From JACCWM01 sp040393065 (GTDB taxonomy: Bacteria > Myxococcota_A > Bradymonadia > Bradymonadales > Bradymonadaceae), in the NCBI GenBank assembly GCA_040393065.1, contig JBEBUW010000010.1, positions 1 through 64,000 on the forward strand: a stretch of 64,000 nt of DNA, written 5' to 3'. Position 1 is the first letter of the stretch. Every line of letters begins with the position of its first letter. The position numbers were made by a program, and so were the translations under genes. The notes beneath the pieces are model-generated. The model was not told the origin of the DNA. It did not search any database and was given only the letters and a program-made list of their open reading frames with translations. This document shows, piece after piece, positions 1-7,909 of the stretch.

Positions 1-22
1 GAATGGGTCTTAAAAACCCGGG

Positions 23-126
23 GCAGACTCGTCCTGCTCTGCAGAGTTTTTTAGCCGGCGTGTGTCGCGTATGTAGGTGCGAGACGTAGCCACTACGAAA
101 AACTCTGCAGAGCAGGGTGAGGCTGC
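23..126. repeat. Long inverted repeat with 46-bp spacer
   Basis: Bases 33-51 and 98-116 are perfect 19-bp reverse complements, built around the self-palindromic core ctctgcagag. The match continues imperfectly outward to 23-51 / 98-126, with three mismatches in the outer 10 bp. The intervening 46 bp is not repetitive. No T-run follows, so it is not a classical intrinsic terminator. It could be a large RNA hairpin, a protein-binding site or a small palindromic mobile relic. Confidence 0.7.
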
Positions 127-244
127 AAACATAGCAGTAGAAGTAGCAGTGGTCAGACGGCGCGGGGAGGCGCAAAAGCAGGCGGCAAAAAAAGAAGAAA
201 AATTTTGCAGTGACGAGGCTCAAGTGCGTAAAAATTCAGGCAGA

Positions 245-268
245 AAATTTCTGAAATTACAGAAATTT
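245..268. repeat. Short AT-rich hairpin
   Basis: A 9-bp perfect stem (aaatttctg / cagaaattt) closes a 6-base loop, and more T-rich sequence follows (ataattttctgtctttt). It is low in GC and so would be a weak hairpin. It could be a poor terminator for transcription entering from the left edge. Confidence 0.3.
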
Positions 269-612
269 CTATAATTTTCTGTCTTTTCAAGAACTGTTCT
301 GTCCTGGCCTGCCGGTCCTGTAAATTTCTATATTTCTACGAATAATAGCCGGACCAGAAATTTTTTCAGGACGCATTAAGACACAGAGAGACTACGGTCG
401 GCCACGATTCGCAAGCCAAACGAATCAGCGGAAGCGTTGCTTGCGAGACAAAATATGAGGCTCCGTGAAATAGATAATAGCTCCTGGTCATTCGAGACAG
501 GCTTAGAGCAAAGACTTTGAGCCGGCATGACCCGCTGAGCCGGGAGCAGATACCTCGCGGCGGGCGGGTATTATAACCATTATTGCATGTTTTTTTGGGG
601 AGATTTGCGCAA

Positions 613-1236
613 TCAGGTGTGATTGCGGCGATAGTAAAGCGGGTGGATGGGCAGGCCCTGTTCGATGATGGTGACTTCGCGGTTGGTGCGGGGGAATGGT
701 TCGATGGGGAATTCACGCAAGGAGAGCGGATCGAAGGCCGGGTGCGCATCGAGGATCGCGCGCATATCGTCGGCGAGTGTGCCTACATCGGTGCGAATCC
801 AGATCATACCGCCGACTGGCATTTTGGTCGCAACCATGTCGAGGAACGCGGGTTGGATGATGCGTTTTTTACGATGTTTGAGTTTCCACCAGGGATCGGG
901 AAACAGGATGAAAAGCTCGTGGAGCTGGCCGGCATCTAGGAGGATGGGAAGAGCCAGGTTCGCGTCGGCGCGAAAAGTAGTGGCGTTGGGGACGTTGTGC
1001 TTGGCGAGGACGTCTTTGGCGATTTCGACAAACTTGTGGCGCCATTCGATGCCGATGAAGTTGCGGTCGGGATGGGCCTGAGCGATTTCCTTGAGGAATT
1101 TACCTCGGTTGGAGCCGATTTCGATGCTGACGGGGCCCTGGATGGGGTCGTTTATGGCGCGTTCGCGAAGCCAGGCGAGTTGTCGGGCGAAAAATTGTTC
1201 GGTGTAGGCGTCAAAGCGCAAGGATAGATCAGACAC
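613..1236 (-). CDS. trmB: tRNA (guanine-N7-)-methyltransferase
   Basis: Methylates the N7 of G46 in the variable loop of tRNAs using S-adenosylmethionine; cytosolic. The 207-residue length is normal for TrmB. A class I methyltransferase SAM site is visible at about residues 36-65 (SIEIGSNRGKFL, then GIEW). The TrmB signature FPDPWWKLKHRKKRI spans residues 112-126, and the conserved C-terminal PRTNRE segment is near 182. The start is GTG at 1236 with no strong ribosome-binding site, so the exact N-terminus is not firm. It stands alone, transcribed leftward, 56 bp downstream of the metallo-hydrolase gene on the same strand. Confidence 0.93.
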   Translation of the reverse strand: MSDLSLRFDAYTEQFFARQLAWLRERAINDPIQGPVSIEIGSNRGKFLKEIAQAHPDRNFIGIEWRHKFVEIAKDVLAKHNVPNATTFRADANLALPILLDAGQLHELFILFPDPWWKLKHRKKRIIQPAFLDMVATKMPVGGMIWIRTDVGTLADDMRAILDAHPAFDPLSLREFPIEPFPRTNREVTIIEQGLPIHPLYYRRNHT

Positions 1237-1292
1237 GTAATACTTCGGTAGAAAAGGGTAATGAAAATGGAAATCGTCTGAAGAAAACGAAC

Positions 1293-2207
1293 TCAGACAA
1301 AGACGTGAAGGCCGTCGGCGGCGACGGCGGATTCTGCAAAGATGGATTTACCAAGAGCGTCGATACGGTCAAGGTCATCGTCGGTGCTGGCGGGAGCATG
1401 GTGGAATAAGAAGAGTTTTTTTGCGTTGCAAGCGATGGCCATCTGCGCGGCGATTTCTACGGTGGAGTGCCCGTATCCCTGGGTTGGGGAGATGGGAGAT
1501 GTGTATTGTTCGTTGGTGTACATCGCGTCATGAATGAGGATGTCTGCGTTTTCTGCAAACTGCATGAGGCGACGGTCCCCCAGGGCGTAGCTTTCGATGT
1601 CGGTGGCGAAAACTACAGAGCGATTGTCATAAACGACTTTGTAGATGTTGACGCCGCATTTGGGGTGGTTCAGGCCACGCAGACAATGGATTTCGCACAG
1701 GATTTCGTCGGGATCGGGGCGCGTGTCTCGTTCGGGACTGACATGTACCGGGATGGTGCTGTCTTTGAGTAAATAGACGATGTCGGACTGTCCAATGTTC
1801 TGGAAATGTTTGGTGGAAGCCATTTCGTGCAGTTCGACGGGATAATAGGGAGAGCGAATGAGCGCTTCGATACTTTGTTGAAAGGAAGTAAAGCCGGCGG
1901 TACGAGGTCCATAGAGATAAAGTGTGTGACGCATCCGGTAGATGGGCGCGAAGTAGGGCAGGCCGATGAGATGATCGAAGTGTGTATGGGTGACGAACAG
2001 GTAGCTTGAGCTTTTGGTCTGGTCATTGCGCTGGAGCAGTTCATCGCCGTAATTTTTCAGTCCGCTACCGGCATCGAAGATGATGTCGCGGCCTTCTACG
2101 CTGACGACCACGCAGGCCGTGGCACCACCATAGCGAGTGTGTTGTTTTCCAGAAACCGGAAGGCTGCCGCGGCAACCATAAAATTTGACTGTAAAGTCTG
2201 AAGACAT
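1293..2207 (-). CDS. MBL-fold metallo-hydrolase
   Basis: A 304-residue metallo-beta-lactamase-fold hydrolase. The metal-binding HTHFDH motif is at residues 74-79 and is followed by further ligand candidates: HDAMY near 225, the GYGHST segment, and HH near the C-terminus. The N-terminal FYGCRGSLPVSG and YGGATACVVV segments resemble the PhnP/RNase Z/cyclic-phosphodiesterase-like branch of the superfamily, which acts on phosphodiester bonds. No signal peptide is present, so it is probably cytosolic. The true substrate cannot be read from the sequence. It is divergent from the lgt-like gene to its right, and the 163-bp gap between them probably holds both promoters. Confidence 0.85.
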   Translation of the reverse strand: MSSDFTVKFYGCRGSLPVSGKQHTRYGGATACVVVSVEGRDIIFDAGSGLKNYGDELLQRNDQTKSSSYLFVTHTHFDHLIGLPYFAPIYRMRHTLYLYGPRTAGFTSFQQSIEALIRSPYYPVELHEMASTKHFQNIGQSDIVYLLKDSTIPVHVSPERDTRPDPDEILCEIHCLRGLNHPKCGVNIYKVVYDNRSVVFATDIESYALGDRRLMQFAENADILIHDAMYTNEQYTSPISPTQGYGHSTVEIAAQMAIACNAKKLFLFHHAPASTDDDLDRIDALGKSIFAESAVAADGLHVFV

Positions 2208-2370
2208 GGCCAGGGCCAGAGGAAAGGGTAAAAACTACCCGGAGGTTAAGAGCGCCTTCTAATTATCAGCGTTGACAAGGGCTCGCGGACTATACCAAGT
2301 GGTATTTTCTTGCGTCAAGAATGATGTCTTGAGCCTGTAAAACGGATGTGCACAGGCGGCGGAGGGTTTG

Positions 2371-3210
2371 ATGAAGTGGTTGGTTGATCCAGCGGGTGGG
2401 ATTTCGCAGAGCATGCTGGTAGGCGTGGGGATCTGGGCTGCGTTTGCGTATCTGTGGACAATTGCGCCGGCCAGGGGCGTGCAGCGAGGTGATGCCTTTG
2501 CGGCGTTCGGGCTGGGAGGTCTGGGCGGAATTGTTGGCGCGCGCCTGATGTGGCTGATTGCGCAGGGTAGAGCGCTGGAGGGATATCGCTGGCTGGATAT
2601 GCTCAATCCTCTTGGCGCAGGCTACAGCTCGATGGGATTTCTGGCAGGGGCGGGACTGGTGATTTTGGCGATGGCCGGGGGCGGTTTTTTTGAAGGCACG
2701 TCGCGCAGATCTTTGCTTGATCTGGTGGTTCCAGCCGGGCTGCTGGGACTGGCGTTTGCGCGTCTTGGATGCATATTTAACGGCTGTGATTTTGGAAAGG
2801 TCACCGAATCGGGCTGGTTTGCGATTCGTTACGCGCAAGGTTCGCTCGCCTGGCAGCAACATGCGAAGCGCGGATTCATCGAGAGTACTGATGCCTGGTC
2901 GCTGCCGACGCATGCTTTTCCTTTATACAGTGCACTCGTCACGATTATGGTAGTGGTCTGGGTCAGTGTCGGAAGTAGTCGGCCAAACGCGGAGCCATGG
3001 CCTGCTGGTAAAATCGCTTTGCGGGCGATTGTGGCCTTTTGTATGGCGCAAATATTGCTGGAGTTCTTGCGTGAAACCTGGGCAGCAGGTAGTTTAACAG
3101 CCTGTACACCGAATCAAATTGCACTCACAGGTGCATTACTCATTGTGAGTACTGTGCGCATTTACCAGGCGTATGGAAATGCCAAAAGAAAAAGAAGCAG
3201 AGATGTTTAA
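2371..3210 (+). CDS. Lgt-like prolipoprotein diacylglyceryl transferase family membrane protein
   Basis: A 279-residue polytopic membrane protein with about seven hydrophobic segments, of the Lgt family. Lgt transfers diacylglycerol to the lipobox cysteine of prolipoproteins. The family motif around the conserved arginine is recognisable (ARLGCIFNGCDFGK, residues 130-143). The usual HGG segment of loop 2 reads GYSSMGFLAG here (residues 84-93), so the conserved histidine is missing. It is therefore either a divergent enzyme or a paralogue with another role. The ATG at 2371 has GGAG at 2361. An in-frame TTG three bases upstream is possible. Its stop overlaps the next start by one base (TAATG), indicating translational coupling to the histidine kinase. 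Confidence 0.75.
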   Translation: MKWLVDPAGGISQSMLVGVGIWAAFAYLWTIAPARGVQRGDAFAAFGLGGLGGIVGARLMWLIAQGRALEGYRWLDMLNPLGAGYSSMGFLAGAGLVILAMAGGGFFEGTSRRSLLDLVVPAGLLGLAFARLGCIFNGCDFGKVTESGWFAIRYAQGSLAWQQHAKRGFIESTDAWSLPTHAFPLYSALVTIMVVVWVSVGSSRPNAEPWPAGKIALRAIVAFCMAQILLEFLRETWAAGSLTACTPNQIALTGALLIVSTVRIYQAYGNAKRKRSRDV

Positions 3211-5183
3211 TGGATAAAATCCGTACCGTTTTGATTTTGGAACACCCTTCGCGCTCTCGCAGTTGGTTTGAGAGGATTTTTGCAGGAAAAACTCGCTGGC
3301 GGGTTCTTTTTGTGGCCGGGATACCGGAGATGCTGACCGGGCTGGATGATTTTCGAGATGCGTTGGTTCTGGTGCCGGGAGGGGATAAATACGATGCGGA
3401 ATTGAAAGGGATTGTTGCACAGGTTTCGAGACGAAGTCTTCGGAGTCCGGTTGTTTATCTGGCCAATGAGCCACATGACTGTGAGCAGACCTCGCGTGCG
3501 CTGCGCGCTGGTGTCAATGATTTTGTTTTCGCTTCGGTACTGGAGCAGCCTGCCGGGCTGGAGATTTTGCGGCTTGCCTGGTTGCGGCAAGAGCTTTCGG
3601 CACAAAAAGAAGGGGAAACCAATGAGCTGCTTCAGTGTAAGCAGAATCTGGAATTGCTCGATGTTCTGGCGGTCGCGGTTACCAGCACGATTGATCATGA
3701 TGAGCTTATGCATCGCGCCCTGAAGGTGTTTGCAAGCATCTGCCCACACGGGCGTTCTGCGTACTATGAGCTGGTGCCAACGCAGGCTGCTGGAGAAAAT
3801 GGGGAGAGCGTGCCGACGGCGGCGTCCATGCAGTTGCGGTGCGCCGGAAGTCTGACTCACACAGAATCCTCTATAGGCCAGCCGGTTTCGTTGGAAGACT
3901 CCAGAGTCCTTCATGCGCCGTATAGAGAGTCCGAGGAAGCTCTGGTGTCTTTGATCATGGAAAACAAGATCCAGGCCAATATCCTTGCGCCTGACAGGCG
4001 TTATCCACTGCTGCGCACACTCTGGAACGATATGTCGGCAGGACAAGTTTCGTTGGTGCCAGTGTGGTCCAGTGTGCAACCGCTTGGGATGCTGATCATC
4101 TATTCCAGGGCTCAGGATCGCTGTTCGCGCCTGTTTATGGGCGAGGAGCCGTTGCGTGTGATGGCGCGTATTTTTGGAGCAACCCTTCAGAATGCGCAGC
4201 TCTATGAGGAAGTGGACGCGGCTTACCAGACACTGCAGAGCACGCAGAGTCAACTCGTGCATTCGGAGAAATTCGCGGCCATGGGTGTGCTTTCGGCGGA
4301 AATTGCCCATGAGTTCAACAATCCCGCCAGTTTTGTCATCAGCAACCTGAGCGTGATGCGTGAGTATGTAGAAATGATTTCGGGCTTTGTCGAAGGTTTG
4401 TCGGTGGTAGCAAGCCGGGAGCCATCAGTGCAGGCTGAAATCGAGGCGCTGGAGGCGCATTTCGAGATCGCTTTCTTGCGTGAAGATCTCGAGAACCTGA
4501 TCAGTAGAAGTCTGAGCGGAATGCAGCGGATTCATCAGATTGTGCAGGATTTGCGGTATTTTTCGCATGATGTGGCGCAGGAACCGGGCTGGGTAGATCT
4601 GGAGCAATTGGTTTCGGCCGTGCTTCATCTGGTAAGCCACGAGGCACGGTACCGTGCACGTTTGGAACTGGATTTTAGCGGCCTGCCGCAGGTGTTTTCG
4701 GATGCTAACAAATTAAGTCAGGTTCTACTCAATTTGTTTGTAAATGCTGCGCACTCCATCGCGCCAGGAAATCCCGAAGAGAATTTCATCCGCGTCAGTA
4801 CGCGACGCGATGGCGAAGATGTGATTTTGTCGGTACAGGATTCGGGCGTGGGCATTGCGCCGGACGTTTTGCCAAAGATCTTTGATCCGTTCTTTACAAC
4901 CAAAGAGCGCGGCAGTGCGACCGGACTCGGGTTATCGATTGTTCAGGATATATTGCGCGGATTGGGCGGCGAGCTGAAGGTTTCCAGTGAGCTGGGCGTG
5001 GGCTCGGTTTTTGAGTTTCGCCTGCCGATTCGCGCTGCACAGTTTGCGGTCAAGAAAGAACTTCGCGAAAGTGGCAGTTACAAATCACCGCCACGCTCGC
5101 GTCGTACCACTCCGGTGTATCGTTCTACGGGAGGAATCACGTCGAATGAAGAAAAGCCGGATAAACCACAGGAGCCTACGTGA
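3210..5183 (+). CDS. Sensor histidine kinase with degenerate receiver and GAF-like domains
   Basis: A 657-residue soluble histidine kinase. Residues 1-125 look like a response-regulator receiver fold but lack the phospho-accepting Asp, with ALVLVPGG where DLVLLD is usual. Residues about 150-320 form a GAF-like sensory region. A short coiled coil leads to HisKA with the phospho-acceptor His367 in IAHEFNNP. The HATPase domain follows, with an N box (LLNLFVNAAHSI), G1 (DSGVGIAP), F box (FDPFFTTK) and G2 (GLGLSIV). There is no transmembrane segment, so it senses a cytosolic or protein signal. It overlaps the upstream Lgt-like gene by 1 bp and the downstream DUF72 gene by 4 bp. No partner response regulator is adjacent. 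Confidence 0.88.
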   Translation: MDKIRTVLILEHPSRSRSWFERIFAGKTRWRVLFVAGIPEMLTGLDDFRDALVLVPGGDKYDAELKGIVAQVSRRSLRSPVVYLANEPHDCEQTSRALRAGVNDFVFASVLEQPAGLEILRLAWLRQELSAQKEGETNELLQCKQNLELLDVLAVAVTSTIDHDELMHRALKVFASICPHGRSAYYELVPTQAAGENGESVPTAASMQLRCAGSLTHTESSIGQPVSLEDSRVLHAPYRESEEALVSLIMENKIQANILAPDRRYPLLRTLWNDMSAGQVSLVPVWSSVQPLGMLIIYSRAQDRCSRLFMGEEPLRVMARIFGATLQNAQLYEEVDAAYQTLQSTQSQLVHSEKFAAMGVLSAEIAHEFNNPASFVISNLSVMREYVEMISGFVEGLSVVASREPSVQAEIEALEAHFEIAFLREDLENLISRSLSGMQRIHQIVQDLRYFSHDVAQEPGWVDLEQLVSAVLHLVSHEARYRARLELDFSGLPQVFSDANKLSQVLLNLFVNAAHSIAPGNPEENFIRVSTRRDGEDVILSVQDSGVGIAPDVLPKIFDPFFTTKERGSATGLGLSIVQDILRGLGGELKVSSELGVGSVFEFRLPIRAAQFAVKKELRESGSYKSPPRSRRTTPVYRSTGGITSNEEKPDKPQEPT

Positions 5184-5929
5184 ATGATACACCGGGACGC
5201 GTATTTCTGGGCACTTCGGGCTGGTCGTATGACGATTGGAATGACGTGTTTTATCCATCAGGTACGAATTCCCGAGACCGGCTGACCTATTATGCCTCAC
5301 AGTTTTCTACCGTAGAGATCGATTCGACGTTTTATGGAATTCCGTCGATGAAGACCGTGCAGTCCTGGGTGGAGCGCACGCCGGACGATTTTATTTTTTC
5401 GGCGAAATTCCCGCGTTTGATCACGCATGATGCGCGTCTTGTGCATTGTGAGCATGAAACAATGGCATTTATCGGCGTGATATCCGAGCTTGGCAATAAG
5501 TTAGGGCCGCTGCTTTTGCAGCTTCCGCCAGATTTTACAACGGACTCCTTTGATGATCTGGCGATGTTCTTTGAAGGATTGCCGGACGGGTATTCCTATG
5601 CCGTCGAGGTGCGCCATCCGTCATGGCTCATCGAAGAATACTCTGACCTGCTCAAGCGCTGGAATGTGTCGATGGTCCTGACCTGCTCGGCGCATTTTGA
5701 GCGCTTCTGGCGCACAACTTCACGGATTGCTTACATCCGCTGGCTGGGAAAACGCAATGTTTTACAGCGGTTTGATGAAATTCAGATCGATCGCAATGAC
5801 GAAATCAAATGGTGGGTCCCCAGAATTCAGCACTTTGTAGAAAAGGGCGGGTTGGTTTTTGGATATGTGAACAATAACTACTCGGGGTTTGCGCCACAGA
5901 CCGCACGCGAGATTGCAGGTGCCCTCTAA
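5180..5929 (+). CDS. DUF72 (YecE-like) protein
   Basis: A 249-residue member of the DUF72/YecE family, a TIM-barrel fold of uncertain biochemical role. The family start LGTSGWSYDDWNDVFYP and the later VEIDSTFYGIPS and FSAKFPRLITHD segments are clear. A C-terminal YVNNNYSGFAPQTA block matches the usual NNHY-like family ending. The GTG start at 5180 overlaps the kinase stop (GTGA) and has GGAG at 5171-5174, so it is read in the same operon as the kinase and Lgt-like gene. A role in the signalling pathway is not established. Confidence 0.88.
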   Translation: MNDTPGRVFLGTSGWSYDDWNDVFYPSGTNSRDRLTYYASQFSTVEIDSTFYGIPSMKTVQSWVERTPDDFIFSAKFPRLITHDARLVHCEHETMAFIGVISELGNKLGPLLLQLPPDFTTDSFDDLAMFFEGLPDGYSYAVEVRHPSWLIEEYSDLLKRWNVSMVLTCSAHFERFWRTTSRIAYIRWLGKRNVLQRFDEIQIDRNDEIKWWVPRIQHFVEKGGLVFGYVNNNYSGFAPQTAREIAGAL

Positions 5930-5931
5930 GA

Positions 5932-5961
5932 TTGACATCCAGGCGTTGCTTGAGGCATAAA
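5932..5961 (+). promoter_or_regulatory. Candidate sigma70-type promoter
   Basis: TTGACA at 5932-5937 and CATAAA at 5956-5961 are separated by 18 bp, about 46 bp upstream of the next ATG. The -35 box is perfect. The -10 box is weak. Confidence 0.4.
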
Positions 5962-6007
5962 GCCCGCGCGTAGTCACGCTTTGACGGTAAATTAAGGATG
6001 GTCAATC

Positions 6008-6622
6008 ATGTCCAATGTAAATTTCAACGAGCTGCAGATTTGTCTCAACGATTGCCTTGCTTACTGCAAGAAGCACCCGGAGCGTGAGCATGTCCGCGAA
6101 CTGGGAGCACGCCTGGTGCGTGCCGAGCAGGAGTTCAATCAGGGCATCGCGAGCAGTGATCGTAAGTTTGTGCAGTGGCGAAATGAAGCCACAGATGAAA
6201 AGCTTCAATGGAAACATCTTGCCAACCACCTGGCCAGCTTGCAGCGAAAGCTGGGAAGCATCAATGCAGTCGGCTATCCAGAACGTCGTGTGATGTACTG
6301 GGATACGGAGCTGCTGGAAAACGCTGTGCAGGAAATGGTTGCGTATCTGCGGGCGCGGGTCGATGTGATTCCGTTTGCTCAGGATGAAGTTGGCAACCTG
6401 GAGCGCCGGCTGGAGAATTGCCGCAACGAAGATGTTGATAGCGATCGCGCACTTCGTGCCTATACTCGCCAGGTCTCTGAGCGCGCTGATGGAATGCGGA
6501 TGGCCATTGACAATATCGGTGCGTTTCGTCGCGCGATGCGTCGTGAGCTGGGCATCAATCATCCTGATTACCAGAGCATTCGCTGGCCCTTTGATGTCGC
6601 CACGGACGAGCGCATTCTGTAA
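6008..6622 (+). CDS. Hypothetical helical protein
   Basis: A 204-residue protein that I do not recognise. It is rich in charged residues and appears almost entirely alpha-helical, with heptad-like stretches around residues 25-85 and 105-155 that could form coiled coils. There is no signal peptide or membrane segment. The ATG at 6008 is preceded by AGGA at suitable spacing. A likely promoter lies just upstream, so it is probably transcribed independently of the DUF72 gene. It has typical base composition for the window. Confidence 0.7.
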   Translation: MSNVNFNELQICLNDCLAYCKKHPEREHVRELGARLVRAEQEFNQGIASSDRKFVQWRNEATDEKLQWKHLANHLASLQRKLGSINAVGYPERRVMYWDTELLENAVQEMVAYLRARVDVIPFAQDEVGNLERRLENCRNEDVDSDRALRAYTRQVSERADGMRMAIDNIGAFRRAMRRELGINHPDYQSIRWPFDVATDERIL

Positions 6623-6721
6623 TTGTTTTTTGCAACACTTGTTGACAATCCTGTCACCGCGCCATCATTTCTTGGCCCTGAATCGGGCCTTTCTCAAATC
6701 CGGAGCCGCAGGGGTATAAGC

Positions 6722-7438
6722 ATGCGTAATTGGAAAGATGCAGTCGTTCTTATTACTGGCGGCGGCCACGGGATTGGTCGCGCAACCGCTCTGCAGATGG
6801 CTGCGCGTGGTGCCCTGGTGTTTATTTGCGGGCGCACGCTCAGTGCCCTTCAGGAAACAGCAAGGTTGGCCGGGGATGGGGCCACGATTCTTGCTCATTC
6901 GGCAGATATTACGCAGGAAAAAGACGTTCAGTCTCTGATGGATGCGATAGAGGCCCGGGCAGGACGACTGGATGTGCTAATCAACAACGCAGGGGTCTTA
7001 GGGCCGCGCACAGATATTGAGCACGTTGCCCTGAAGGACTGGAAACAGACGCTGGATGTCAACATTACGGGCACGTTTCTGGTCAGTCGTGAAGCAACTT
7101 CGCTGCTTCGCAATGGCCAGAAGCCATTGATCGTGAATCTTTCCTCCAGTGTAGGGCGCCAGGGCCGCGGAGGCTGGGGACCCTATGCCGTTTCAAAACA
7201 CGGCGTGGAAGGTCTCACCGATGTGATGGCAGATGAACTGGCCGTAGATAAAATTGCCGTGGTTTCGCTGAATCCGGGCGGGACAGCAACGCGGATGCGC
7301 GCAGCTGCGTATCCCGAGGAAGATCCGGCAACGCTTCCTGTGGCCGATGACGTGGCTTCGACGATTCTGCGGCTGGCTGACGAAGTCACGCTGGAGCAAA
7401 GCGGCAATCGCTTCGATAGCCGTGCCATGCTTTCTTGA
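6722..7438 (+). CDS. Short-chain dehydrogenase/reductase (classical SDR)
   Basis: A 238-residue NAD(P)-dependent oxidoreductase. The cofactor motif TGGGHGIG lies near residues 11-18, NNAGV near 84, the catalytic Ser in NLSSSVG, and the catalytic YAVSK (YxxxK) near 159. The C-terminal NPGG segment is also typical. The substrate is unknown; the closest-looking relatives are 3-oxoacyl-ACP reductase-like or carbonyl reductases. I chose the ATG at 6722, after a GGGG-rich ribosome-binding site, because the longer reading frame adds 33 residues ahead of a complete Rossmann fold. Confidence 0.9.
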   Translation: MRNWKDAVVLITGGGHGIGRATALQMAARGALVFICGRTLSALQETARLAGDGATILAHSADITQEKDVQSLMDAIEARAGRLDVLINNAGVLGPRTDIEHVALKDWKQTLDVNITGTFLVSREATSLLRNGQKPLIVNLSSSVGRQGRGGWGPYAVSKHGVEGLTDVMADELAVDKIAVVSLNPGGTATRMRAAAYPEEDPATLPVADDVASTILRLADEVTLEQSGNRFDSRAMLS

Positions 7439-7533
7439 AAGCAAGAAATAATGAAAACCAGCAGAAGTGGGAGAGGTGGGCCGCATAGGTGCCGTAAAAG
7501 CTCTGTATATTTCAATCCGTTAGGGCTTACAAG

Positions 7534-7562
7534 TTGACTTGATTCAACGAAATCGGTATTTT
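7534..7562 (+). promoter_or_regulatory. Candidate promoter of the Flp pilin gene
   Basis: TTGACT at 7534-7539 and TATTTT at 7557-7562 have a 17-bp spacer. The initiation point would lie about 65 bp before the proposed TTG start of the pilin. This placement argues against a longer pilin reading frame starting near 7539. Confidence 0.55.
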
Positions 7563-7634
7563 TTGCCGTGCAGATTTGATAAGGGAATTTCCCGTTCGCC
7601 TGGTAAGTGTGGTTGTGTATTTTGGAGACGAAAA

Positions 7635-7847
7635 TTGAATATTTTTGATAAGACATTTATCAATCCACTTCATGACCGCCTTCGGGCATTTCACCGGGAT
7701 GATTCTGGCGCTACGGCTGCGGAATACATCATCTTATTGATCTTAATTGCGTGCTTTATCATCGCGATTGTAAAAGTGTTCGGAAAGACCATTTACGACA
7801 AGTACTGGGCTGCCGATGAATATGTGACCAAAGAAGTAACGATGTAA
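7635..7847 (+). CDS. Flp-type (type IVb) pilin
   Basis: A 70-residue prepilin-like protein. A polar leader ends in DDSG, followed directly by ATAAEYIILLILIACFIIAIV. The Gly before the hydrophobic helix, with Glu+5 and Tyr+6 after it, is the Flp/TadV prepilin peptidase signature. Such pilins form tight-adherence or secretion pili after cleavage. The TTG start at 7635 has GGAG seven bases upstream and a promoter before it. No tad/cpa machinery is in the window, so the pilin is an orphan here. It is 62 bp upstream of a large lipoprotein gene. Confidence 0.85.
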   Translation: MNIFDKTFINPLHDRLRAFHRDDSGATAAEYIILLILIACFIIAIVKVFGKTIYDKYWAADEYVTKEVTM

Positions 7848-7909
7848 CGCCTTAATGACTTGTAATCGCATGGATGAATGTTTTTAACAGATTGCTCAGG
7901 AGCTTGAAT

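Larger units (their letters stand above)
1..612. other. Non-coding left edge of window
   Basis: No convincing gene lies upstream of the trmB stop codon. The short reading frames here have low-complexity or arginine/proline-rich translations and no family resemblance. The stretch holds a long imperfect inverted repeat (23-126), a short AT-rich hairpin (245-268) and AT-rich sequence between about 190 and 370. What lies left of base 1 is unknown, so this may be the trailer of a gene outside the window. Confidence 0.5.

Noticed and set aside
77..274. 65-residue rightward reading frame
   Set aside because: Its start lies within the inverted repeat, the translation is low-complexity Ala/Glu/Lys, and there is no family match.
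2266..2300. Promoter around ttgaca near 2275
   Set aside because: The TTGACA has no -10 box at suitable distance; the nearest TATACC is only 13 bp away.
6722..6730. Upstream start of the SDR at 6623
   Set aside because: The extra 33 residues are atypical, whereas ATG 6722 starts right before the Rossmann fold.
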